Source: an uncultured Spirochaetales bacterium
GTDB lineage: Bacteria; Spirochaetota; Spirochaetia; Sphaerochaetales; Sphaerochaetaceae
NCBI GenBank assembly: GCA_949289305.1
Contig: CASENB010000016.1
Location: forward strand, 124,001-188,000
Length of the DNA: 64,000 bases
Reading direction: 5' to 3'
Of the stretch, positions 35,255 through 44,581 are shown in pieces (positions within the stretch are counted from its first letter, which is position 1; the number at the start of each line of letters is the position of its first letter). A program made the translations under genes and the position numbers. The notes under the pieces are model-generated. The model had not been told where the DNA came from and did not search any database. It saw only the letters and a list, made by a program, of their open reading frames with translations.

Positions 35255-35576
35255 CCAGGCCCTCGATAAGCCGAGTTCTGTTTATGTAATCATCTATCTC
35301 GGAATATGGTTACCCATATCCTCTAGCAGCCTACCCGCAACTATAGGCGGACAACCCAGTTGCTGCTTGGCCTTGCACCTGACGAGGTTTGCCGTGCCGC
35401 CTCTGTCACCAGAGACGCGGTGGTCTCTTACACCACCCTTTCACCCTTGCCATTAAATGGCGGTCTGCTCTCTGTTGCACTTTCTGTAGCATTACTGCTC
35501 CTGGACGTTATCCAGCGTCATGTCCTATGGTGCCCGGACTTTCCTCTACATTGTAGCGATTACTTCAAGAACCTGG
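35255..35576 (-). ncRNA. rnpB: RNase P RNA (bacterial class A)
   Basis: On the minus strand the diagnostic segments are in order: GAGGAAAGTCCGGGC near the 5' end, AGAGAGCAGACCGCC, AAGGGTGAAA, GGCAAACC, GTTGTCCGCC and near the 3' end ACAGAACTCGGCTTA. The ends CCAGG and CCTGG pair as helix P1, setting the limits at 35576 and 35255 (322 bases). It is the catalytic RNA that trims tRNA 5' leaders. It starts 7 bases after the stop of the zinc-ribbon gene, so its promoter lies inside that gene or it is cut from a shared transcript. Confidence 0.95.
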
Positions 35577-35581
35577 AAAAA

Positions 35582-35587
35582 ATTAGA
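35582..35587 (-). promoter_or_regulatory. Possible -10 box of rnpB
   Basis: Minus-strand TCTAAT, matching TATAAT at five of six bases and ending 5 bases before the predicted 5' end of the RNA at 35576. It overlaps the TAA stop of the upstream gene. No good -35 is seen. Confidence 0.4.
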
Positions 35588-36455
35588 AATCTTCGAACTC
35601 GTCATCCATTCCCATGGACTCGTCGTAGCTCTCGTTCTCGCCCTGGGCGCTCTCATCCTGAACCTGAGCCTTTCCTTCGTTCTTGCTGCTTTCAAGCTGC
35701 TCGAAAGTATAAGATCTCTCAACATCCTCATCAAGAGTCTCCTTATATATAATTCTTGAGCAGTATGGGCAGTATTCTATCTCGCCGCTTTCAGTCTTCA
35801 ATTCAAGATCGATTACGAACTGAACAGGGAGAATAAGATCGCAGCCTGTACATACCTGACCGTATACGGGAACGATTCCAAAACCGTCCTTCTTCTTTAC
35901 GATGTTAGAAAACTTCTCGTAAAGATCTTCAGATATGATTCCGTCTTTAATTGAATTACATTCAGCATCAAGAGTGTTGATCTCATCTGTAATTTCTGAA
36001 ATCTGAGAATCTACTTTGCTCTTTTCCGCCCCAACCTTCTCTTCAAGAGCATCAAGTTTCACTCTTTTCTCATCAAGTTCGGCCTTTACTTTCTCAAGCT
36101 CTTCAGTCTTGCTGTTTCTCATCTTCAAGAAGGATTGCTCACTGATGCGCGCCTCTTCAAGCTGCTTTGTAAGAGCTTCAAACTCCCTCTGGGTGTTTAT
36201 AAACTCCATCTGCTTCTCATACTCGTTCTTCTTTGTGAACGCATCATCATATTTGATGGCAAGGCTCTTCTGTTCGCTTTGAAGATTCTCATAGAATTCT
36301 ACAAGCTTGTTATACTCGTCTCTTGCGCTGAGCAATTCGGCTTCCTCAGCCTTCAAATCTGCAGGAATCGCCTGAATCTTATCTTCTAAGACAAACTTCT
36401 TCTGCAGAATAACCTGCAATTTCTTCAAACAATCAAGCTTTTCGTTTCTTGACAT
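35583..36455 (-). CDS. Coiled-coil C4 zinc-ribbon protein
   Basis: 290 residues. Residues about 10-180 are a long heptad-rich coiled-coil hairpin. A C4 zinc ribbon follows (VCTGCDLILP and EYCPYCSRIIY), then an acidic tail. This is the layout of the CT398/zf-RING_7 family, reported in Chlamydia to bind the sigma54 system and export apparatus; its role here is open. It sits between rpoD and rnpB on the same strand, as I recall for Treponema pallidum after rpoD. Confidence 0.88.
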   Translation of the reverse strand: MSRNEKLDCLKKLQVILQKKFVLEDKIQAIPADLKAEEAELLSARDEYNKLVEFYENLQSEQKSLAIKYDDAFTKKNEYEKQMEFINTQREFEALTKQLEEARISEQSFLKMRNSKTEELEKVKAELDEKRVKLDALEEKVGAEKSKVDSQISEITDEINTLDAECNSIKDGIISEDLYEKFSNIVKKKDGFGIVPVYGQVCTGCDLILPVQFVIDLELKTESGEIEYCPYCSRIIYKETLDEDVERSYTFEQLESSKNEGKAQVQDESAQGENESYDESMGMDDEFEDF

Positions 36456-36518
36456 AAACTACCAATTCTCCTTCTTGGAAATCAACTTATATAATATACA
36501 GACTTTAGAGAAATTTTT

Positions 36519-38933
36519 CTACTCATTCCAATCCTTAAGCTTTTTGCTTCTTGTTGGAAATCTTAGCCTTCTTAGAGCCTTAGCCTCAATCTGCCTAATG
36601 CGCTCCCTTGTTACGTCGAAATACAATCCGACCTCTTCAAGGGTTAAAGCATAGCCATCGTCAAGACCAAAGCGCATTCTAAGAACTTCCTGCTCTCTTT
36701 CTGGAAGTTCGCTAAGAAGCTCCTTGATCTTATCCTGAAGGAGAACGAAAGCAGTCTGGTTTGCAGGATTTTCAGCATCCTTGTCCTCTATGAAATCGGA
36801 TAGAACGCTATCTTCTTCTTCTCCAACCGGAGTCTCCAAGCTGATTGGCTCACGTGCAACGCTCTTTACGTTCTTAACTTTGCTTTCCGGCCAGTTAAGA
36901 TGATCTGCAATCTCCTTGTCTGTCGGCTCTCTTCCATATAGCTGCATAAGAACTCTTGATTCTCTTACGACTTTGTTTATCTGTTCGATCATATGGACAG
37001 GAACTCTGATCGTTCTTGCCTGATCGCTTATGCTCCTCGTAATCGCCTGTCTGATCCACCATGTTGCATAAGTACTGAACTTATAGCCTTTCTTGTACTC
37101 AAACTTTTCTACAGCTTTAATAAGTCCGATATTTCCCTCTTGAACGAGATCAAAGAACTGAAGACCTCTGTTTGTGTACTTCTTTGCAATCGAAACTACT
37201 AGACGTAAATTAGCCTTTATAAGCCTGTCTTTCGCACTCTTTAAAATGCGCTGTCCGTATTCTATATGTTCTACGCAGGCCAATATGTCGTTTGTACTGC
37301 ACTCAAAGTCATTCTCAATGTTCTTAAGCTCTTTTTCTGTAAGCTGAAGCTCTTTTATCTCCTCTTTTATCTGATCAGATGTCAATCCAAGTTCAGCTTC
37401 AATAATACTAGCCTTACTTCTTGTTGCAAGATCACGTCCAAGCTGCCTGAGCTCCTTAGTGTTTGAAATCTTTAATCTTCTTGCACTCTCAGCTCGCTTC
37501 ATATTACAAGTATTGATCTTATTCTTTGCTTCAATAAATATGTTAGTAAGATCATCAATCTCTTCTTGCTGCAAAACGACATTGGTAACCCAGTCTTCAA
37601 CTGGAATGTATATGCCGCTCTTAAGATTTTCAAGATCCTTATTTGCATCATGGAATCTCTTTGCAAGAGACTGCTCTTTTTGAGCATATTCGTCTTTGAT
37701 TCTCTTATGAAGCTTTTGAATCTCCTTCTCCTGATCGGCTTTCTTCATGTCCTTATGTTCAGCTATGAATTGATTCTCAAGAGTTTCAACTTCGCTCTTA
37801 ATCTGGGCGTTTAATTCGTCCTCTTCCTTTCTCAGCTTCTTAATCTGATTCTCAAGATTGCTCTTCAAGCTGCTTCGCGTCTTTTCTCTGCAATAAGAAA
37901 TCCAAGCTTCGCGGCTTTGGAAATTCTCCCTCTTCTTTCCTTTGAAGACCTTTGAGTTCTCATCAGGATGTCCTCCAAGCTTGTCAAGAAGGCTCTCTCG
38001 AAGCGACATGAGTTCAGTATTCTGAACGCTATCTTCACCAGCAAGAATGCTCTTTGCCTTAAGTTCGTTATAGTCTTTAAGCTGCTTTGCAGTCTCTTTT
38101 GAAAGGATGTCCTTATAGTTTGCGTTATATCTCTTCTGAACGGATAGGAACTCTTTTAGATCTTCTGTCGACAGCGTATCCTCTCCGTCTTCCTCAATCT
38201 TAGTCTGCATATGCTTAAGAACTTTAGTAAAGAATGAGATAAGGATACCGCTCTCCCTTATTACGGAGTTAACGATGTTAGCACCTCTCTCCATCTGCAT
38301 TGCAAGCTCTACTTCCTGCTCTCCAGAGAGAAGGCTCTCGTTGCCGATCTCTTTCAGATAGAGCCTTATAGGATCATCAATCGTAGCCTCAATCTTGCTA
38401 GAACTATGGCTCTTATGCTCCACACCTTGCTCTGAGAAGTTCGAGATGTCGATAAATCGTTCACCAACGCTGTCAGACTCATCGTCGGTTCCTTTCCATT
38501 CATTTATACCTGGCTCCTCGCTCTCTTCATCGCTAAGATCCTCTTCATCCTCATCTTCTTCGGAATCCTCTTTCTCTTCATCCTCATCGTCATCATCTTC
38601 GTCTTCAGACAGCATATCCTCTTCTTCGCTGTCACTTGAGATAAAATCATCAGAATCCTGATCAAGGTCGTCCGTTATAGCATCATCATCAGAGAAAGCG
38701 TCAGCCTCGATCTCGTCTGGACTTGGGATGTCAAAGTTATCATCGCTTTCGTCTTCGCTATACTGAACGCCATCGTCCACTAAAGCATTAATAACCTCAT
38801 CAAGATCGCTTACAGGCGCCTTATAAGTCTTGATTGCCGCAACGATATCCTCAAACGTTACGATGCCGTTCTCTGAATTAAGTTGTATTAATGATTGATA
38901 AAATGGTTGATTCTTAAAATCTTCCTGTCCCAT
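36519..38933 (-). CDS. rpoD: Primary sigma factor RpoD with large insertion
   Basis: 804 residues, longer than E. coli RpoD (613). Region 1.1 at the start, then about 100 extremely acidic residues (runs of D and E around 60-160), region 1.2 ([12 protein letters not shown]), a helical non-conserved region of about 300 residues, regions 2.1-2.4 ([32 protein letters not shown]), region 3.0 with PVHMIE, and region 4 ([21 protein letters not shown]). The His and Glu of region 3.0 that contact the extended -10 TG are kept, matching the TGn-type promoters seen here. TAATG overlap with dnaG. Confidence 0.96.
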   Translation of the reverse strand: MGQEDFKNQPFYQSLIQLNSENGIVTFEDIVAAIKTYKAPVSDLDEVINALVDDGVQYSEDESDDNFDIPSPDEIEADAFSDDDAITDDLDQDSDDFISSDSEEEDMLSEDEDDDDEDEEKEDSEEDEDEEDLSDEESEEPGINEWKGTDDESDSVGERFIDISNFSEQGVEHKSHSSSKIEATIDDPIRLYLKEIGNESLLSGEQEVELAMQMERGANIVNSVIRESGILISFFTKVLKHMQTKIEEDGEDTLSTEDLKEFLSVQKRYNANYKDILSKETAKQLKDYNELKAKSILAGEDSVQNTELMSLRESLLDKLGGHPDENSKVFKGKKRENFQSREAWISYCREKTRSSLKSNLENQIKKLRKEEDELNAQIKSEVETLENQFIAEHKDMKKADQEKEIQKLHKRIKDEYAQKEQSLAKRFHDANKDLENLKSGIYIPVEDWVTNVVLQQEEIDDLTNIFIEAKNKINTCNMKRAESARRLKISNTKELRQLGRDLATRSKASIIEAELGLTSDQIKEEIKELQLTEKELKNIENDFECSTNDILACVEHIEYGQRILKSAKDRLIKANLRLVVSIAKKYTNRGLQFFDLVQEGNIGLIKAVEKFEYKKGYKFSTYATWWIRQAITRSISDQARTIRVPVHMIEQINKVVRESRVLMQLYGREPTDKEIADHLNWPESKVKNVKSVAREPISLETPVGEEEDSVLSDFIEDKDAENPANQTAFVLLQDKIKELLSELPEREQEVLRMRFGLDDGYALTLEEVGLYFDVTRERIRQIEAKALRRLRFPTRSKKLKDWNE

Positions 38934-40765
38934 TAAAACTTGTTGTCCTCGCTACTATATAACCGGTTTTTTAATAAGGAAATATCCTTATCTAAGTCTT
39001 TCTTCTTCTCTAAAAGGGATAGCAAATCCTCTTTGTCAATCTCCGAAGAAAGAAGTTTGATCTGTGAATTAAGCCTACTTCTCTTTTCCTGAAGACTTCT
39101 CAGCTCGATCCTGTCCACAATTTCGTCCAATAATACGATGTTTTCCTCTTTTGAAAATTCATCAAGCTCGTAGGAAACAGATACGTAATTTCTAAGTCGA
39201 TCGTCGCTGATAAGCGGTAAAAAAAGTTCTTTCTGCTCAATACCGTCCCTAAGCGCATTCTCCAAAGCCGTATACAGAATCTCAGCGTCCCTATCCTTTA
39301 AATCTGCAAAATTAATACGGAATCTATACATCTTGAAAAGATTCATATTATTTGCAAATATTAACATCGCATAAAGCTCTGGTGAGATTGCAGCCGTATT
39401 AAGGCCTTTGTCGATTTGCTTACTTTGCTCTATACTCTCCTCATATCTTCTCTTGCCATAAGGCTGATCCAAGCTTTTAAGATCCGTCTTGATATTCTCT
39501 TCGCTAACAGATAAAGTAACTGCCAGGTTTTGAATATAAGTCTCTTTTTCTATCTCGCTCTTAACCGAATCAAGAAATGGAGAAATGGACTGTAAAAAGT
39601 CAGACTTACCTCTAGGCGTTCTAATATTATACTTCTTTAAATTCTTTTCTACAAGATAGTCATAAGACGATAAAAAAGGCAAGAACTCATCTTTTAATGC
39701 TTCGCCTCCTCTCTTTTCTAGGCATTCGCTTGCGTCCTTGCTTGTTTTAAGCTCGTGTATTCTTGCACTTAATCCGTTATTGTTTAAGATTATTATCGCC
39801 TTATCGGTGCTCTCCTGCCCTGCCCTGTCGCTATCGAACATCAGATCAACTGTTTCTGTATAACGCGCAATCAATCTCGCCTGCTCTGCTGTAAATGACG
39901 TGCCAAGGCTTGCCATCGCACTTGACAGCCCCGCCTGATGCATGCTGATGACATCGAAATTTCCTTCGCAGAGAATTGCTGTAGAATCTTTCTTCTTCAG
40001 ACTCTCAAGGCTTTCATACAGGCCGAAGAGATTCATCTTCTTTGAGTAGATTAAAGTATCTGGACTGTTTATATACTTTGGCGCATTCTCCCGTCCGGAA
40101 AGATCCCTGCCAGAGAATGCAATAACTTGTCCTCTATAGTTTCTCACAGGGAAAATAAGACGATCTCTGAAAAGTGGATAAGGATATTTATTCTGACTGA
40201 AAAGGCCGCTCTTTTTAAGAATGTCGTCGCTGTATCCTTTCTTCTTTAAAAAGTCATAGAGGAAATTACCTTCTTTAGGCGCATAGCCAAGGAGAAAACG
40301 CTCCCTCATCTCCTCACTTATTCCGCGCCTGTTTATATAGGACAGCGCCTCTTCTCCCCTTTTATCGCTTAAAAGCAGATGCTGGAAAGTCTTTGAAAGC
40401 CTGTCGTAAAGATCGTAAAGGATTGAACTCTCATCCTTGATCTTTTCCTCTCTTGCACTCGTCTCACGTAAGACAACGCCAGCTTTCTTTGCAAGGTATT
40501 CGACAGACTCATAGAAGTCCATTCTCTCCATCTTCTGAACGAATGTGAATATAGTGCCGCTTTCATGGCAGCCAAAGCAGTAATAAAGACCCTTCTGATC
40601 GTCTATCTTAAAAGAAGCCGTACGCTCTGCCCCGTTTGAATGGAAAGGACATTTAGCCCAAAAAGAATTCCCTTTCCTTTCAACCTTGGCGTACTCTGAA
40701 ACCAAATCAGATAGTCTTATTTTACTTTTAATCTCCTCAATAGAGCTGTTTGAAAAGCGTGCCAA
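38933..40765 (-). CDS. dnaG: DNA primase
   Basis: 610 residues from the TTG at 40765, selected by GGAGG 7 bases upstream; the protein then starts [19 protein letters not shown]2 zinc finger with Cys39, His42, Cys63, Cys66; a catalytic core with the EGNFDVI TOPRIM acidic motif and D-x-D (MFDSDRAG); and a C-terminal DnaB-interaction region. It makes RNA primers for replication. A TGCTATATT extended -10 lies at 40785-40793 on the minus strand. dnaG-rpoD is the classic macromolecular-synthesis pairing. Confidence 0.96.
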   Translation of the reverse strand: MARFSNSSIEEIKSKIRLSDLVSEYAKVERKGNSFWAKCPFHSNGAERTASFKIDDQKGLYYCFGCHESGTIFTFVQKMERMDFYESVEYLAKKAGVVLRETSAREEKIKDESSILYDLYDRLSKTFQHLLLSDKRGEEALSYINRRGISEEMRERFLLGYAPKEGNFLYDFLKKKGYSDDILKKSGLFSQNKYPYPLFRDRLIFPVRNYRGQVIAFSGRDLSGRENAPKYINSPDTLIYSKKMNLFGLYESLESLKKKDSTAILCEGNFDVISMHQAGLSSAMASLGTSFTAEQARLIARYTETVDLMFDSDRAGQESTDKAIIILNNNGLSARIHELKTSKDASECLEKRGGEALKDEFLPFLSSYDYLVEKNLKKYNIRTPRGKSDFLQSISPFLDSVKSEIEKETYIQNLAVTLSVSEENIKTDLKSLDQPYGKRRYEESIEQSKQIDKGLNTAAISPELYAMLIFANNMNLFKMYRFRINFADLKDRDAEILYTALENALRDGIEQKELFLPLISDDRLRNYVSVSYELDEFSKEENIVLLDEIVDRIELRSLQEKRSRLNSQIKLLSSEIDKEDLLSLLEKKKDLDKDISLLKNRLYSSEDNKF

Positions 40766-40813
40766 TAAAAAGCCTCCAGTAATCAATATAGCATGCGAAA
40801 AAGGTAAGTTGAA

Positions 40814-41233
40814 TTACTTTTTTAAAATAATGTAACTCTCGCTTCTTAGCTTCATGATTTCGTCAGCCTCTTTTGCGCTGTACTTTTTCCCCTTGCCGAT
40901 TCCCGGGCAGCTCTTTGCTTCCTCATTCCATGCCTCTACGCTGTCTGCAATACCCTTCCAGAATGGATAAGTCCTACACTGAAGCGGTCTTGCGCTATAA
41001 ACAGAACATCCATCCTTAGTAAGGAATACGCAATCGTAATTATCCCTCTCTTTTAAAGAAACCATGTAATACATGCCGTAATCGATCTTACGACAGTAAA
41101 TCTCAATGAATGAATCGAAATCAAGACCAGTGTAATTTGAAAGCTCTATTATCTCATCTTTAGATAAAAATACGTAGCCAGGAGATCCTGAACAGCAAAA
41201 GTGGCAATTTTGACAAGAAAACTTATAATCCAT
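40814..41233 (-). CDS. YkgJ-type cysteine cluster protein
   Basis: 139 residues. Conserved cysteines in the family pattern: C-x2-C-x3-CC at the start (CQNCHFCC), a middle DGCSVY-x-ARPLQCRTYPFW motif, and a late Cys (KSCPG). These are thought to bind a metal or Fe-S cluster; function of the family is poorly known. The ATG lies right after the T-run of the tRNA-Tyr terminator and has no clear ribosome binding site, so it may depend on read-through or a start at the T-run. Confidence 0.88.
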   Translation of the reverse strand: MDYKFSCQNCHFCCSGSPGYVFLSKDEIIELSNYTGLDFDSFIEIYCRKIDYGMYYMVSLKERDNYDCVFLTKDGCSVYSARPLQCRTYPFWKGIADSVEAWNEEAKSCPGIGKGKKYSAKEADEIMKLRSESYIILKK

Positions 41234-41239
41234 AGTTAA

Positions 41240-41268
41240 TAAAAAATCCTTCCAAAACTTGGAAGGAT
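41240..41268 (-). terminator. Terminator after tRNA-Tyr
   Basis: ATCCTTCCAA and TTGGAAGGAT form a perfect 10-bp stem with a 3-base loop, followed on the minus strand by six T residues. It ends 2 bases after the tRNA and a few bases before the next ATG. Confidence 0.9.
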
Positions 41269-41270
41269 AG

Positions 41271-41352
41271 TGGAGAGAGAAGGATTCGAACCTTCGAAGG
41301 CAGAGCCGTCAGATTTACAGTCTGATCCCTTTGGCCGCTCGGGAACCTCTCC
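41271..41352 (-). tRNA. tRNA-Tyr (GTA)
   Basis: 82 bases. Anticodon loop CTGTAAA gives GTA. Long variable arm, as expected for tRNA-Tyr; acceptor GGAGAGG pairs with TCTCTCC (one G-T). T-arm has GGTTCGAATCC. CCA is not encoded. A GTA anticodon is a Tgt substrate. Confidence 0.96.
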
Positions 41353-41418
41353 GTTTGACCTCTGTATTTTTACAGAAATTTTAAACTTTAATCAATACTA
41401 TTTTGAAAAAAATTTAAT

Positions 41419-41910
41419 TTATTTACTCTTGTTCGGGTATTTTTCCTCCAGATACTTCAAAACAGGCTCAGGAACCATCTTTGAAATGTTAGCACCAAAT
41501 GCAACCATCTCCTTGATTTGTGATGATCTTAGAATTATGTAGTTCTGATCGGTCGGAAGGAATATCACCTCAAGCGACGGATAAAGGAGCTTGTTCGTCA
41601 TTGCAATTTCAAACTCATATGAAAAGTCATGCTCGCTTCTGACGCCTCTTATCATTACGGAGCATCCGCGCTCTTTCGCATAATCAACTGAAAGTCCTGT
41701 ATAGCTTTCAACGATTACGTTATCTAAATGACGTACAGATTCTCTCATCATCTCAACCCTTTCTTCTGGGGTAAAAAGACATGACTTGTTGATATTATGC
41801 GCGACTACCACATATAGCTTGTCAAACATCGCAGCAGAACGCTCAATTACGTTAATGTGGCCTAATGTCGGAGGATCGAACGTGCCAGGGAAAAATGCTA
41901 TCTTATTCAT
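41419..41910 (-). CDS. coaD: Phosphopantetheine adenylyltransferase
   Basis: 163 residues. GTFDPPTLGH nucleotide-binding motif at about 9-18, the RGVRSEHDFSYEFEIAMTN substrate pocket, and LRSSQIKEMVAFG near the end (usually SSS-x-x-[KR]E). It makes dephospho-CoA in CoA biosynthesis; coaX for the first CoA step is also in this window. It overlaps the upstream small zinc protein by 4 bases. Confidence 0.96.
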   Translation of the reverse strand: MNKIAFFPGTFDPPTLGHINVIERSAAMFDKLYVVVAHNINKSCLFTPEERVEMMRESVRHLDNVIVESYTGLSVDYAKERGCSVMIRGVRSEHDFSYEFEIAMTNKLLYPSLEVIFLPTDQNYIILRSSQIKEMVAFGANISKMVPEPVLKYLEEKYPNKSK

Positions 41911-42371
41911 ACTTTCAAACTCTCTACATACTCTTTTGCTGCGTTATAGCTCTTCTCATCTTCTACGTTAATGGTTTTATTGATATGGTATTTTCCTTCT
42001 TCATCCTTTTCAACCACTGCGAAGTTTCCCCTGCCTATGTAGCTGATGCTCTCTCCCTCTTTAAGGTTTTCAGAACTTTTAATCCTATTTAGCATGCAGT
42101 CGAAGTGCACATACTCTCCGCTTGCTGTTAAAAACGATTCAGCTATGGACTGAATCCTTTCTCCGCAGTCTGGGCATGTTAAAAGAGGTTCTTTAACAGT
42201 CTTTGTAGCGGCAACAGGAATTGAAGAATGAAAACTGTGGCTCTTCGGCTGTCCAGTGACCTGTGCGATCGTATTAAGACCAGAGTATTTGTCGCTGTCT
42301 TTTCCCTTCTTTTTGTCCTTTTTCTCTTTATCTTTGAAACGTATGTCTTTTTTCTTATTAGGTTTTCTCAT
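41907..42371 (-). CDS. Small zinc-ribbon-like protein, unknown
   Basis: 154 residues from the ATG at 42371; a GTG two codons upstream is possible. Minus-strand TATTCT (42379-42384) lies 7 bases before the ATG with no Shine-Dalgarno, so a leaderless start is likely. The N-terminus is very basic (MRKPNKKKDIRFKDKEKKDKKK). The middle has CPDC and, 20 residues on, HFDC, a likely metal site. The end (ISYIGRGNFAVVEKD..YHINKTINVED) may be a small beta domain. Not recognised as a family; conserved position next to coaD suggests a real gene. Confidence 0.75.
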   Translation of the reverse strand: MRKPNKKKDIRFKDKEKKDKKKGKDSDKYSGLNTIAQVTGQPKSHSFHSSIPVAATKTVKEPLLTCPDCGERIQSIAESFLTASGEYVHFDCMLNRIKSSENLKEGESISYIGRGNFAVVEKDEEGKYHINKTINVEDEKSYNAAKEYVESLKV

Positions 42372-42409
42372 GTTCACTAGAATAATTGCTTTAGGAATCT
42401 AAATCAATA

Positions 42410-42432
42410 AAAAAGGCCTGCATAAGCAGGCT
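42410..42432 (-). terminator. Terminator after rplS
   Basis: GCCTGC and GCAGGC form a perfect 6-bp stem around a 4-base loop, followed on the minus strand by C then six T residues. It ends the ffh-rpsP-khpA-rimM-trmD-rplS operon. Confidence 0.9.
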
Positions 42433-42437
42433 CAAAT

Positions 42438-42794
42438 TTAAGCATTCTTCTTCTGGATAAGCTCTTTAACTTTAGCAGCTTTACCAACGCGGCTTCTAAG
42501 ATAGTAGAGCTTAGCTCTTCTAACTTTACCTCTTCTAACAACCTCGATTTTCTCGATGCGCGGGCTGTGAAGCGGGAAGATTCTCTCAACACCTACGCCG
42601 TAGCTGATCTTGCGGCATGTGAAAGTTCTTCTAATTCCGCTATTATTCTTTGCGATAACAATGCCCTCGAAAACCTGGACTCTTTCTGTTGTTCCCTCAA
42701 CAATCTTGAAGTAAACTTTTACTGTATCACCAACGTTGAAATTTTCAGCGCCTTCCTTGATCTGTTTTGCTTCAATAGCTCTAATAATATCCAT
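42438..42794 (-). CDS. rplS: Ribosomal protein L19
   Basis: 118 residues from the ATG at 42794, with TGAGGA upstream inside the end of trmD; the longer frame would add seven residues not found in L19. Family text: [58 protein letters not shown], in the normal order and spacing. L19 sits at the 30S-50S interface. The trmD stop is one base away. Confidence 0.97.
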   Translation of the reverse strand: MDIIRAIEAKQIKEGAENFNVGDTVKVYFKIVEGTTERVQVFEGIVIAKNNSGIRRTFTCRKISYGVGVERIFPLHSPRIEKIEVVRRGKVRRAKLYYLRSRVGKAAKVKELIQKKNA

Positions 42795-42795
42795 T

Positions 42796-43533
42796 TTACA
42801 AATCCTCAATTCCAATTTGTTCTATTACTTTTATAAGTGTCTTTCGCTTACTAGGGCTGAGAGAGGCCTTAGAGAGCATATCAGGTCTGCTATGCATCGT
42901 CTTAGCAATCCTGTTAAAATCACGCCATGAGCAGATTAAGGCATGATTGCCTGATAATAATACACTAGGCACATTTAAATTGCAATACCTTTGCGGCCTT
43001 GTATATTGATCATATTCCAAAAGCGGAGTGCTGAAACTTTCGTCTTCCAGACTTTCAGAACTTATGACTCCGTCAAGCAGCCTGAAGACGGCATCTATTA
43101 TTACTAGCGATGACGTTTCGCCACCTGTTAAGACGTAATCCCCTATGGAGATCTCATCATCGACGTAGCTGTCTATAACACGCTGATCAAGCCCCTCATA
43201 GTGTCCGCAGATAAACGTAAGATGATCTTTTTTACTAAGCTCCTTCGCCTTATCTTCGTTAAATAGAGTTCCCCTTGCACTAGGATAGACTATATGGGAT
43301 TTTTCAAGATCATTCGCCTTTATTGCCTTCTCAAGCGGTTCGGGCATTAAAAGCATTCCAGCCCCTCCTCCATAAACAAGATCGTCCACCCTGTTGTAAT
43401 TTGAGTCGGAGTAGGTACGGAAATTGATTATCTCATATTCGACAGCTTTGCTGCTTACAGCCCTTTTCATTATGGAAGAATTGAAAAAAGGCTCAACCAT
43501 CTCAGGAAAAAGCGTGAGAATCGTAATTTTCAA
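42796..43533 (-). CDS. trmD: tRNA (guanine37-N1)-methyltransferase
   Basis: 245 residues, the usual length. Begins [12 protein letters not shown]; the SAM-binding trefoil knot is seen as [11 protein letters not shown] and [12 protein letters not shown], and the GGGAGMLL motif is typical. It places m1G37 in tRNAs to prevent frameshifts. It overlaps rimM by 4 bases. The rpsP-rimM-trmD-rplS order is conserved across bacteria, with the KH gene inserted as in many Gram-positives and spirochaetes. Confidence 0.97.
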   Translation of the reverse strand: MKITILTLFPEMVEPFFNSSIMKRAVSSKAVEYEIINFRTYSDSNYNRVDDLVYGGGAGMLLMPEPLEKAIKANDLEKSHIVYPSARGTLFNEDKAKELSKKDHLTFICGHYEGLDQRVIDSYVDDEISIGDYVLTGGETSSLVIIDAVFRLLDGVISSESLEDESFSTPLLEYDQYTRPQRYCNLNVPSVLLSGNHALICSWRDFNRIAKTMHSRPDMLSKASLSPSKRKTLIKVIEQIGIEDL

Positions 43534-44042
43534 GAAAGGACGTCTCCCGTTTCCAAATAGATCCTGCCATCGTCTAAACTAACGCGGGATACAAACGGCT
43601 TCATGTTAGGTATTAAGACAATCTTGCTATCCTTCTTTTTCGCATGAAGCAACAATGCCTGAGCGCCTTCGGATGTATCAACAACCTCTGCAACCTCAGA
43701 TCCGTCATAATAGATTTTCATGCCGTACAAGTCGGCTATATAATACTCGCCTTCCTCTAAAGGAGGGCATTTTTCCCTTGCAATATACATTACAGCGCCG
43801 GAAAGCGTCTTGGCTTTTTCTCTCGTCTCATAATTATAAAAACGCATCAGGAGCTCATCCTGATGCATCTTTATGTCCTTGACGGTAACAAAGACCTCTT
43901 CTTTTGACTTTAAGACTAGCTTAGCTTCATCTAAAGTCAGCAAGTGATCTATTTCTCCGCTGAGAGAGTAAATCTTTAGAAAGCCATCGACTCCATGGAC
44001 TCTTCCGACAGTTGCCGTTGCAAGAACAGTCTTCTTCTCCAT
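43530..44042 (-). CDS. rimM: RimM, 16S rRNA processing protein
   Basis: 170 residues. The N-terminal RimM domain (VGRVHGVDGFLKIYSL, usually G..GLRGEv.V) is followed by a PRC-barrel domain (GEYYIADLYGMKIYYDGSEVAEV and the closing IVLIPNMKPFVSRVSLDDGRI). It binds S19 and aids 30S head assembly. TGATG overlap with the KH gene and ATGA overlap with trmD. Confidence 0.93.
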   Translation of the reverse strand: MEKKTVLATATVGRVHGVDGFLKIYSLSGEIDHLLTLDEAKLVLKSKEEVFVTVKDIKMHQDELLMRFYNYETREKAKTLSGAVMYIAREKCPPLEEGEYYIADLYGMKIYYDGSEVAEVVDTSEGAQALLLHAKKKDSKIVLIPNMKPFVSRVSLDDGRIYLETGDVLS

Positions 44043-44275
44043 CAGTCAAGTATCTCCAAGCTTGCCCTTCTTCCGTCTTTTGTCGCACTTGCGCTTAAAA
44101 CGGTTCTGATAGCCTTAGCAATTCTTCCCTGTTTTCCAATAACCTTACCGACATCATCTTTAGCGACGTGAAGTTCAAGAACAATCGACTTCTCACCTTC
44201 TACGACGTTTAGGCTGACCTCTTCAGGCTTATCTACAAGGCTCTTGACCATGAATTCAACGAGTTCCTTCTCCAT
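44042..44275 (-). CDS. khpA: KhpA/YlqC-type KH RNA-binding protein
   Basis: 77 residues from the ATG at 44275, with AGGAGG 5 bases upstream. A single KH domain: the end of LVEFMVKSLVDKPEEV, and the GKVIGKQGRIAKAIRTVL GxxG loop. In Gram-positive bacteria KhpA binds RNA with KhpB and affects cell size; the gene is commonly between rpsP and rimM, as here. Confidence 0.92.
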   Translation of the reverse strand: MEKELVEFMVKSLVDKPEEVSLNVVEGEKSIVLELHVAKDDVGKVIGKQGRIAKAIRTVLSASATKDGRRASLEILD

Positions 44276-44292
44276 CAAAGCCTCCTAAAGAA

Positions 44293-44553
44293 TTAGTCTT
44301 CTTTGCGGCTAAGTGTGATACCCTTTGAATTGAGAAGATTCTTAACTGTTGGGCTTACTACTACGCCCTTCTTGATCCAGTCCTTAACTTTCTCTTCATT
44401 CAAACTTACCTGGTTCTCTGCGTTTAGAGGCTGGTAAGTTCCAACTTCGTCAATCGTAATACTAGTGCTGGCTCTTCTGTTGTCCATCACGACTACTCTG
44501 TAATACGGTCTTTTCTTAGATCCGAATCTCTTGAGTCTCATTGTTGTGCTCAC
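44293..44553 (-). CDS. rpsP: Ribosomal protein S16
   Basis: 86 residues, GTG start with AAGGAG 8 bases upstream. Family signature: MRLKRFGSKKRPYYRVVVMD, then DEVGTYQPL and VKDWIKKGVVVSPTVKNLL. S16 binds the 5' domain of 16S rRNA. It lies between ffh and khpA. Confidence 0.97.
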   Translation of the reverse strand: MSTTMRLKRFGSKKRPYYRVVVMDNRRASTSITIDEVGTYQPLNAENQVSLNEEKVKDWIKKGVVVSPTVKNLLNSKGITLSRKED

Positions 44554-44581
44554 GGTTACTACTCCTTATCTACATGATAGG

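Noticed and set aside
35220-35759. Open frames on both strands over the RNase P region, including a plus-strand frame of 130 codons
   Set aside because: They lie on rnpB, whose conserved blocks are unmistakable, and lack ribosome binding sites and family similarity.
38395-38661. Serine-rich plus-strand frame opposite rpoD
   Set aside because: It is the complement of the Asp/Glu codons in the acidic block of RpoD.
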